Of a stretch of DNA of 64,000 bases, positions 56,128 to 62,875 are shown piece after piece; the stretch's first letter is position 1; the number at the start of each line of letters is the position of its first letter. This DNA comes from Candidatus Accumulibacter phosphatis (GTDB lineage Bacteria; Pseudomonadota; Gammaproteobacteria; Burkholderiales; Rhodocyclaceae). The DNA lies in assembly GCF_012939955.1 (NCBI RefSeq), contig NZ_SPMY01000044.1, positions 1 to 64,000 on the forward strand. Reading direction: 5' to 3'. The notes beneath the pieces were generated by a model. It saw only the letters and a program-made list of their open reading frames with translations, made no database searches and was not told the DNA's origin. Both the position numbers and the translations under genes were made by a program.

Positions 56128-57084
56128 ATGACCATCCAGTGGTTTCCCGGACACATGAACTCGGCACGCAAAAAAGCGGCCGAGACGATGGCGTCGATCG
56201 ACGTGGTCATCGAGTTGCTTGACGCACGCATGCCTGAGGCGAGTACCAATCCGCTGGTCCGCGAACTTCGCCTGCAGCGTCAGCGCCCGTGCCTGAAGGT
56301 CCTCAACAAGGCTGATCTGGCTGACCCCGCCGCGACGCGGGCGTGGATCGATCACTACAATCGGCAGCAGGGTGTGCGCGCGGTCGCGCTGTCTTGCCGC
56401 AAGCCTGGCGACGCGACGCGCCTGCCGATGCTGTGCCAGACGCTGGCGCCGCACCGCAACGACAACGTCAAGCCGCTACGCATGCTGATCATGGGCGTTC
56501 CCAATGTTGGCAAGTCGACGCTGATGAATGTCCTGTTCAAGCGCAAAATTGCCAAGGTCGGCGACGAACCGGCGGTGACCCGCCAGCAGCAGACCTCACA
56601 GCTCGACGTTCGTCACACGATCACCGATATGCCGGGGCTGATGTGGGCCAGGATCGACCATCCGAGCGACGGTCTGATGCTCGCCGCCAGCAATGCCATC
56701 GGCCGCAATGCGATGATTGATGAAGAAGTGGCCGGCTTTCTTGCCGGCCTGTTGCTGGCGCGCTACCCGGCCCTGCTGGCGAGCCGCTACGGCTTGCCGG
56801 GCGCGGAGCTCGCGAAACTCGATGCGGTGGACGTCATCGAGCGGATTGCCATGCGGCGCGGCCTGCGTCTGCGCGGCGGCGACGCCGATCTCGATAAAGC
56901 AGCGAAAGTGCTGCTGCAGGACTATCGCGACGGCCTGCTGGGACGGATCAGTCTGGAGACGCCGGCAACGCGTCGACTGATGCTGGCCGGCGCAGCGACG
57001 CAGGAGGCTTCTCCGCAGGCGGCGGGGGATGAGTCGGGATGGCAACCCCAGGAAAGCGTGCCGGAGACGCAGTCCGACGACTAG
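56128..57084 (+). CDS. ylqF: Ribosome biogenesis GTPase YlqF/RbgA
   Basis: Circularly permuted GTPase of 318 residues that helps large-subunit assembly. The start motif is IQWFPGHMNSARKKA. The G4 motif NKAD (60-63) comes before G1 GVPNVGKST (123-131), then the G3 segment DMPGLMWAR. The protein keeps the C-terminal RbgA domain and ends with an acidic, glutamine-rich tail. Start ATG 56128; longer frames lie in the divergent promoter region. Confidence 0.94.
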   Translation: MTIQWFPGHMNSARKKAAETMASIDVVIELLDARMPEASTNPLVRELRLQRQRPCLKVLNKADLADPAATRAWIDHYNRQQGVRAVALSCRKPGDATRLPMLCQTLAPHRNDNVKPLRMLIMGVPNVGKSTLMNVLFKRKIAKVGDEPAVTRQQQTSQLDVRHTITDMPGLMWARIDHPSDGLMLAASNAIGRNAMIDEEVAGFLAGLLLARYPALLASRYGLPGAELAKLDAVDVIERIAMRRGLRLRGGDADLDKAAKVLLQDYRDGLLGRISLETPATRRLMLAGAATQEASPQAAGDESGWQPQESVPETQSDD

Positions 57085-57431
57085 CTTGGTCGGCGTGCTG
57101 AGCACTGGAGTTTCCGTTCATGCGCCGGTACAGCGAGGAAGCGCTCGAGAAGCACCGGAACGGCGTGCTCGGGGCCACAAGGCGACGCGCCGGGCTTGCA
57201 GGTGGCCCGGCATCTGGCGAACGGCGATTCCGCCAGGCGGCCACAGGGAGCTGGTCTCCCCTCCGAAAAGCGCGCCGCGGCTGACTGCCTCCGGTATGGA
57301 CGATGCCGGCAGGAAATCACGCGTTGCGTCGCTCCTTACGGGTGCTTTTGGCCTTGTTTGTGAGGTCATTGATGGCATAATTACCGGGCAATGCCCATTT
57401 CTCTCATCATGCTGTTCATAAGGCAGGTTTT
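57085..57431. other. Intergenic region before the ParA gene
   Basis: A 347-bp gap. One 54-codon frame (57120-57284, beginning MRRYSEEALEKHRNG) has no convincing homology or ribosome-binding site. The downstream part holds the parA promoter candidate. Confidence 0.4.
57354..57381 (+). promoter_or_regulatory. Promoter candidate for the ParA gene
   Basis: TTGTTT (57354-57359) and CATAAT (57376-57381) with a 16-bp spacer, about 50 bp upstream of the start codon. Confidence 0.45.
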
Positions 57432-58097
57432 ATGTCCATGTCACTAGGCCGGGTAATCGCCGTTGTTTCGCAGAAAGGCGGTGCCGGGAAAACGACGGTT
57501 GCCATGCAGATGGGTGGCGGCTTTCATGCCCTTGGCGCTTCGGTCTTGCTGGTTGACCTCGACCCTCAGGAAAGCGCGTTTCGCTGGGCGGAGTCCGCGC
57601 CATTGCTGGACTCGGATCTGCAACTCGATGTCCGCAAGATGTCCGGGCTCGAGTTGATCAAGCACGTCGGCGAGTTGCAGCGGGAGGCCGATTACGTGGT
57701 CCTCGATACGCCGCCATCGATCTACCATCCCTCGACCCTGGCGGCATTGGCGGTGGCTCATCTGGCCGTCATTCCGGCCGTGCCCAGCCCGACTGATCTA
57801 TGGTCGACGCTGGCCGTCGAGCGACTGATCCTGACACGCATGGAGCACAGCCATCGCCTGCACGGGTGCATTGTTCCGAACCGTGTGCAGAACACCGCAC
57901 TGGCGACCGATGTGCTTGAATTGTTGCACGAATTTTCCTTGCCGATCCTCGATGCCATGCTTTGCCAGCGCAACGCCTATGCGCAAAGTGCGGTGATCGG
58001 TGCCTCTGTTTTTCAGCTGGGATCGGGTGCTGACGCCGCCCAGGGCGAAGTCCGCAAGCTAATCACCGCCGTTCTTAAACAATTGGAAGAAAACTAA
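57432..58097 (+). CDS. ParA family ATPase
   Basis: A 221-residue deviant-Walker ATPase of the ParA/MinD superfamily. The signature KGGAGKTT is at 15-22, VDLDPQESAF follows, and VVLDTPPS is Walker B. It is of the short type without an N-terminal DNA-binding domain, as in ParF-like partition proteins and positioning ATPases. Its stop overlaps the next ATG, so the downstream ribbon-helix-helix-like protein is the likely partner. No parS-like repeat cluster is clear in the adjacent gap. Confidence 0.9.
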   Translation: MSMSLGRVIAVVSQKGGAGKTTVAMQMGGGFHALGASVLLVDLDPQESAFRWAESAPLLDSDLQLDVRKMSGLELIKHVGELQREADYVVLDTPPSIYHPSTLAALAVAHLAVIPAVPSPTDLWSTLAVERLILTRMEHSHRLHGCIVPNRVQNTALATDVLELLHEFSLPILDAMLCQRNAYAQSAVIGASVFQLGSGADAAQGEVRKLITAVLKQLEEN

Positions 58098-58742
58098 TGA
58101 CGACATCCTCACGTCCGAGCAGCAACAAGACCGCTTTGCGGGCCAGCCTGAAGAAGGAAGACGATTCGCTGGCCGATCGCCTGGTGGGCACCGACGCTCC
58201 CATCGGCGCCACGAATCAGGCCGACACTACCGATCTCGATCTGCCCACCAGCGCCGCTGCCACTGCTACGGCCACTCCCAGCGCTCCGGCGCGGCCGCCT
58301 GCTGCGAAGCGCCCTGTGACCGCCAGAAAAACGCCAGTGCAGGCGTCGGCGGTCGAGCCTGCCGCGGCGCCAGAGGCGCAGCCAGCTGGCGGCAGGAAAC
58401 GCGCCGCGACGGGTGCTGAGCCAAAGGCAAGGGCTGCCAAGCCCGTGGGAACGGTCGAGATGCTCGAAAAAGTGGCCAAACAGAAAGGCGACAAGCTGGT
58501 CAGCTACTCGGTGAAGTTGTTGAAGAGTGAGGAAGCAGCGATCGACGCCTTGCGCGATGAGCTGTCCAGGGTTGCCGGTTGGGCGGCGACCAAGTCTGAT
58601 ATTCTGCGCGCTGGCGTGCAGGTCTTCGCGGAGCAGAAGTTGGAGCAAATGCAGGCCTTGCTCGGCTCGCTGGCCATCGCTGTGGATGCCAAGACGGCGA
58701 AAAAAAGCCAAGAAGAAAGACAAGAAGAAAAAGAAGCGCTGA
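58097..58742 (+). CDS. Probable ribbon-helix-helix partner of ParA (frameshifted tail)
   Basis: About 215 residues. Residues 1-110 are a low-complexity Ala/Pro/Thr linker. The C-terminal part, VSYSVKLLKSEEAAIDALRDELSRVAGWAATKSDILRAGVQVFAEQ, fits a ribbon-helix-helix: a beta strand, a helix and then a second helix beginning KSDILRAGV, like centromere-binding proteins that partner ParA. The end is lysine-rich: a run of seven A (58700-58706) should be six, giving AKKAKKKDKKKKKR and a stop at 58742. The uncorrected frame runs to 58774, into the stem of a strong terminator, which supports the corrected stop. Its start overlaps the parA stop by one base. Confidence 0.75.
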
Positions 58743-58761
58743 CAGTCAGGCGTGGGTCTCG

Positions 58762-58791
58762 AAAAAGGCGGTGAGGCTCACCGCCTTTTTT
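58762..58791 (+). terminator. Intrinsic terminator after the ParA pair
   Basis: Perfect 8-bp stem GGCGGTGA/TCACCGCC (58767-58774 and 58778-58785) with a 3-base loop, an A-run before it and six T after it (58786-58791). Confidence 0.9.
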
Positions 58792-58859
58792 GTGCGTGCT
58801 GTTGTCGGCGCCCGGGTGGCGGAGTGGCTGCGTGGTGGCCAGGCAGGTAGGTTTCATGA

Positions 58860-59333
58860 ATGAGTGGCAGGACGATGATGGAACGTTTCGTAGTCGGGAA
58901 AGAGGAAAAGCGTCGGCGTTGGCTCAACGTTGGCTGGGGCTTGCTGTTCAGCGGGGCGATGGTCATCGCCATCACCGTCGGGCACGAACAGGATCCAGAA
59001 CGCTATAGCAGCTTTCTGTGGTGGTCGGTGGTCTGGATTTTCGGTGCGGCAAATCTTGGCAATTTATTGTTTTTGTTGCGTTATTTGCGTACTGTCGACG
59101 ATCACTGTATCGAGTTGGCACCTGGCAAGTTGCGCTTTCTGAGTGCCGGGAACTGGTCGGAGCTGGAGTTCGAGCAGGTATCCGCGTTGCGTTTGTTCCG
59201 CAGCCGCGGGAAACTGCGGCACATCCAGTTGCTGCTCAAGAACCGTCGGGGCATCCGCCTCGAGGGGTATCAGGATCTGGACCGTCTGGCCCAGTGTTTG
59301 CAGGACGCGCTGCCGGGCAAGCTGATGTCCTGA
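58860..59333 (+). CDS. Membrane protein of unknown function with PH-like tail
   Basis: A 157-residue protein. Two hydrophobic helices (about 22-42 and 53-75), then a basic, beta-rich C-terminal half (LRFLSAGNWSELEFEQVSALRLFR to IRLEGYQDLDRLAQCLQDAL) that resembles bacterial PH-domain tails. Starts at ATG 58860, 58875 or 58878; the first has AGGTAGG upstream. It follows the terminator, so it is a separate unit. Confidence 0.65.
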   Translation: MSGRTMMERFVVGKEEKRRRWLNVGWGLLFSGAMVIAITVGHEQDPERYSSFLWWSVVWIFGAANLGNLLFLLRYLRTVDDHCIELAPGKLRFLSAGNWSELEFEQVSALRLFRSRGKLRHIQLLLKNRRGIRLEGYQDLDRLAQCLQDALPGKLMS

Positions 59334-59946
59334 ACGGTCGGCGGGTAAAACGCGGTCGTTGCAGCGCTGCAGGTCGGCCGGCAGTTCGCTGGTCGCTGGC
59401 TCTGAGCGGCTGTGGCCGTCTTGCAGCGCGGCCGGTGAGCCAGACGAACTCGCGTCCACGGCCTGTCAATGATCTGTTCCGCATTCGGCGCTTCTGGTGG
59501 GCGATTCGACGCGCTGTCGGAAAGGTGCGAGATTCGTCCGCAAAAATCCTCTTTTCGCCCCGCCTCGCCGGCAAGTGGCGGCTCTTTCGCACGTTTCGTG
59601 CATGTCGCCATGCGGCGCCCGCCGAGTATGACACACCGCTCACTTCGCAGCTGCGTTGATGGCCGTCTTGCATGTCATCCGTGCCGCCGTACAGTGCGCG
59701 CGGCGCTTGTCTGTCGCTAAATCGCCCGACTTGCGTTTGATCAAAAAAAAGTTGAAATTTCTGGTACTTGCGTCCGAAACGCCCCTTGACACCCGCCCTT
59801 GTTGCGGTGTTTAGGGCTACAATTTGCCCAGAGTTCAGAGGCGCGGAGAGGCGCTTCACGGGGGGAGGGGTAACTGTCTTCGTGGGCGCCGAAAACCGAG
59901 CTGTGTAGTGTTTCTTCGTTTTTTTAACAACCACACCGGAGGACAA
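59334..59946. other. Long intergenic region before the DUF47 gene
   Basis: A 613-bp stretch with no convincing gene on either strand. Frames of 60 to 236 codons here are compositional shadows. Near the 3' end there is a TTGACA (59786-59791) and a TACAAT (59818-59823), but their spacing of 26 bp is too long for one standard promoter. The 5' leader of the DUF47-pit operon probably starts here. Confidence 0.5.
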
Positions 59947-60627
59947 ATGTTATCCACCAACCCGATTGCAGCTTTGTTTGGCAAGTCGCCGTTCAAGCCA
60001 ATGCAGCAACACATGCGCATCGTCTGCGAGTGCGTGGCAGAAGTGCCTGGCCTGTTCAACGCCGTAATTGCGCAGGATGCGGCGAAGGTCGAAGCGCAGA
60101 AAGACAAGATCTTCGTCAAGGAGGGTGAGGCAGACGCGCTGAAGAACGACCTTCGCGACCATTTGCCGAAGAGCATGCTGTTGGCGGTTGACCGGCGCGA
60201 CCTGCTGGAACTGCTGGCGATGCAGGATTCGATTGCCGATACCGCTCAGGATATCGCTGGCCTGCTGGTCGAACGCAATATGGAAGTTCCGCCGGACATG
60301 GCCGAGCCGCTAATGCGCTTCGTGAACCGTTGCGTCGAGACCTGCGAGCAGGCGCACAAGGTCATCGAGGAACTGGACGAACTCCTGGAAACGGGTTTCC
60401 GCGGCCGTGACGTCGACCGGGTCAACGCGATGGTCCTCGAACTGGGCCAGATGGAAAGCGATACCGACCTGATGGGGATTGCGCTCAGCGCTGTTCTTTT
60501 CGCTCAGGAAGACAATATCAAGCCGGTGTCGGTGATGTTCTGGTACCAGCTGATCCAGTGGGTTGGCAATCTCGCTGACAACGCCGAGAAGGTCGGTGAC
60601 CGCCTCCGTCTGCTGATCGCTCGCTGA
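59947..60627 (+). CDS. DUF47/PhoU-like phosphate transport regulator
   Basis: A 226-residue PhoU-like four-helix protein of the DUF47 (TIGR00153) family: QQHMRIVCECVAEVPGLFNAVIAQD, LLAMQDSIADTAQDIAGLL, and WVGNLADNAEKVGDRLRLLIAR with its acidic metal-site residues. GGAGGACAA precedes ATG 59947. DUF47 genes pair with PiT transporters and are thought to modulate them, as here (pit gene 108 bp downstream). Confidence 0.94.
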   Translation: MLSTNPIAALFGKSPFKPMQQHMRIVCECVAEVPGLFNAVIAQDAAKVEAQKDKIFVKEGEADALKNDLRDHLPKSMLLAVDRRDLLELLAMQDSIADTAQDIAGLLVERNMEVPPDMAEPLMRFVNRCVETCEQAHKVIEELDELLETGFRGRDVDRVNAMVLELGQMESDTDLMGIALSAVLFAQEDNIKPVSVMFWYQLIQWVGNLADNAEKVGDRLRLLIAR

Positions 60628-60735
60628 CCATAGAAGGTCGAGCGCGTGCGCAAGCCACTCAGTCAGACCAGCCTTCCCGATGCGGGGATTCAGGGCGCGT
60701 GGTCAACTGGCAAACTCTACAGTTAAGGTTATTCA

Positions 60736-61998
60736 ATGGAAATTATTGAGCAGCATCAGACTATCTTCTTAATCATGGCCTTCGGTTTCGGCCTCTACAT
60801 GACCTGGGGTATCGGCGCCAACGACGTCGCCAACGCCATGGGCACCTCGGTCGGTTCCGGCGCCCTGACCGTCAAGCAGGCAATCATCATCGCCGCGATC
60901 ATGGAGTTCGCCGGCGCCTATCTGGCCGGGGGCGGTGTCGCGTCGACGATTTCGAAGGGGATCATCGATGGCAAGGCCTTCGAGCCGGTGCCGGAATTGC
61001 TGGTCATGGGCATGTTGTCCGCGCTGCTGGCCGCTGGTATCTGGTTGATGTTGGCCACCATGCGTGGATGGCCGGTGTCCACCACGCATACCATCATCGG
61101 TGCCGTCGTCGGCGTTGGTGTCGCGGCAATTGGCACGGACGCCGTGCAATGGGACAAGCTCGGCGAGATCGTCGCCAGCTGGTTCGTTTCCCCGGTGCTC
61201 GGTGGCTTTTTCGCCTTGCTGCTGACGCTCAGCATCCGCAAGCTGATTCTCAACACCGAAGACCCGATCGGCCAGGCGCGCAAGTGGGGACCGTTCTATG
61301 CATTCCTGGTTGGCTGGCTGGTGTCGCTGGTGACCATCACCAAAGGCCTCAAGCACATCAAGATCAATCTCAGTGACGTCGAGGGGCAGATCCTCGCGGT
61401 GATCATCGGGGTTGTCCTGGCCGGCGTCGCCAGGTACATGATGAACCGCATCAAGACCGACGAACGTGCGGACAAGGACTTCCACTACGCCAGCGTCGAG
61501 AAACTGTTCATTCCGCTGATGGTGTTCACCGGCGCGGCCATGGCCTTCGCGCACGGGTCGAATGACGTTGCCAACGGCATCGGCCCGATGGCCGCCGTGG
61601 TGCAGCTGATCGAGACCAAGGCGGTATCGGCGAAGTCAGCGGTGACGCCCTTCATGCTGTTCATCGGTGGTGTCGGCATCGTCGTCGGTCTGGCGACTTA
61701 CGGCTACAAGGTCATGGCCACCATCGGCAACAAGATTACCGAACTGACGCCGACTCGCGGTTACTGCGCGACCATCGCCGCTTCGTTCGTGGTCGTGCTG
61801 GCTTCGGGTCTTGGCTTGCCGGTGTCGACCACCCATATCGCGGTGGGTGCCGTGATGGGAGTGGGCCTGGCGCGTGGAATTGGCGCCCTCGACCTGCGCG
61901 TCATCGGCGGCATCATTCTCTCGTGGTTCATCACCGTGCCCGTCGGGGCGATCCTGGCGGCGCTCATTTTCTACGTCATGAGAGCCATTTTCATCTAG
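60736..61998 (+). CDS. pitA: Low-affinity inorganic phosphate transporter PiT
   Basis: A 420-residue inner-membrane phosphate symporter with about ten transmembrane helices. Two inverted-topology repeats each carry the signature: GANDVANAMGTSVGSG at 27-42 and HGSNDVANGIGPMAAV near 272-288. GLPVSTTHIAVGAVMGVG is the matching second-repeat segment, and WPVSTTHTIIGAVVGVG the first. Import of metal-phosphate with protons, and reversal when the gradient collapses, is known for the family and is relevant to polyphosphate-cycling bacteria. Followed by a terminator. Confidence 0.95.
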   Translation: MEIIEQHQTIFLIMAFGFGLYMTWGIGANDVANAMGTSVGSGALTVKQAIIIAAIMEFAGAYLAGGGVASTISKGIIDGKAFEPVPELLVMGMLSALLAAGIWLMLATMRGWPVSTTHTIIGAVVGVGVAAIGTDAVQWDKLGEIVASWFVSPVLGGFFALLLTLSIRKLILNTEDPIGQARKWGPFYAFLVGWLVSLVTITKGLKHIKINLSDVEGQILAVIIGVVLAGVARYMMNRIKTDERADKDFHYASVEKLFIPLMVFTGAAMAFAHGSNDVANGIGPMAAVVQLIETKAVSAKSAVTPFMLFIGGVGIVVGLATYGYKVMATIGNKITELTPTRGYCATIAASFVVVLASGLGLPVSTTHIAVGAVMGVGLARGIGALDLRVIGGIILSWFITVPVGAILAALIFYVMRAIFI

Positions 61999-62018
61999 CC
62001 TAACGGCGAAACACTCCC

Positions 62019-62060
62019 GGCGGCGCTCCCTTCCTTTTGGGGCGCCGCCTGTTCGTTTTT
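62019..62060 (+). terminator. Intrinsic terminator after pitA
   Basis: GC-rich stem GGCGGCGC.../...GCGCCGCC (about 62019-62049) with a pyrimidine-rich loop, followed by TGTTCGTTTTT. It separates pitA from the next unit. Confidence 0.75.
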
Positions 62061-62116
62061 CGTCCTGGATACTTGTCTCTTTCCACTCCTGATCCTTGCC
62101 TTTCGAGCGCTGATTG

Positions 62117-62875
62117 ATGCCGGATCTGCCTATACAGCCCGTAGAGTCCTTGCAGCACTTCAAGGGGGTTGCTTTCCCCAGCGATGTCCGTTTTCGCCAG
62201 ATCCTGGTGACCGGCCCCCCTGGCGCCGGCAAGAGCACCATGATCCGCCGTCTCGGCGGTTGGTCCGAGGAAGGCTACCTCGACATCAGCCGCAAGTACT
62301 GGTGGCGCTCCGAACTGCTTTCCATCCGGCCGCGCGAGATTCATCTGGGGCTGCCGATGCTCGGACTGGCCGACGCGGTGTCGGTCTACGATGCTGCGTT
62401 TCTCGACTGCGATCCCTTGCCGACGGTCGACCTGGCGCGCATCGCACTGCCGCCCCGGCAACTCTTCTTCCTCTCCGTCGACTGGTATCGACGCTATATT
62501 TTTGATTTTCTGCTGCCTCCGGCAGAGCTGGTTTTTCAGCGCCGCAGCGAACGCGCACGGCACAGTACGCATCCGGTAGACGCTCGGCTCAGCCTGCAGA
62601 TCTGTACGGCACAGATCGAAGCCTTCCGCCAGGTGGCCGAGTACCTGCACCGCAAGGGCTTCAACGTCTACGTACGCGAGGCGCTGGAAAGCGCGCCGCA
62701 ACGGTTTGTCGATCCCTCGGGAGTTCCCGCCGCGGCAAGTCCCAGGCGTCGACGCTTCACCTTGGCGAACCTGCTGGCCCGCCTGAAGGCAGCTCGGCGC
62801 GATTGGGCTTCGGCGTCGGCCGTCACCTCCGCTTGCGCGGTGCCTATCGCCTGGGAGACAGCAAAGTCCGCGTGA
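62117..62875 (+). CDS. P-loop nucleotide-binding protein, unknown function
   Basis: A 252-residue protein with Walker A GPPGAGKS at 33-40 in the first strand-loop (RFRQILVTGPPGAGKSTMI), then YLDISRKYWWRSELLSI, VYDAAFLDCDPLPTV, and basic helices (VFQRRSERARH). It is kinase-like rather than AAA+-like, since I see no Arg-finger block or sensors. The C-terminal 35 residues are basic. The stop overlaps the start of the phosphatase gene (GTGA), implying coupling. A TTG one codon upstream (62114) is an alternative start. Confidence 0.7.
   Translation: MPDLPIQPVESLQHFKGVAFPSDVRFRQILVTGPPGAGKSTMIRRLGGWSEEGYLDISRKYWWRSELLSIRPREIHLGLPMLGLADAVSVYDAAFLDCDPLPTVDLARIALPPRQLFFLSVDWYRRYIFDFLLPPAELVFQRRSERARHSTHPVDARLSLQICTAQIEAFRQVAEYLHRKGFNVYVREALESAPQRFVDPSGVPAAASPRRRRFTLANLLARLKAARRDWASASAVTSACAVPIAWETAKSA

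Noticed and set aside
57120-57284. 54-codon frame beginning MRRYSEEALEKHRNG
   Set aside because: No ribosome-binding site, no recognised homology, and the second half is shadow-like.
59786-59823. TTGACA and TACAAT as a sigma-70 promoter
   Set aside because: Spacing of 26 bp is far from 17; the two hexamers may be coincidental or belong to different promoters.
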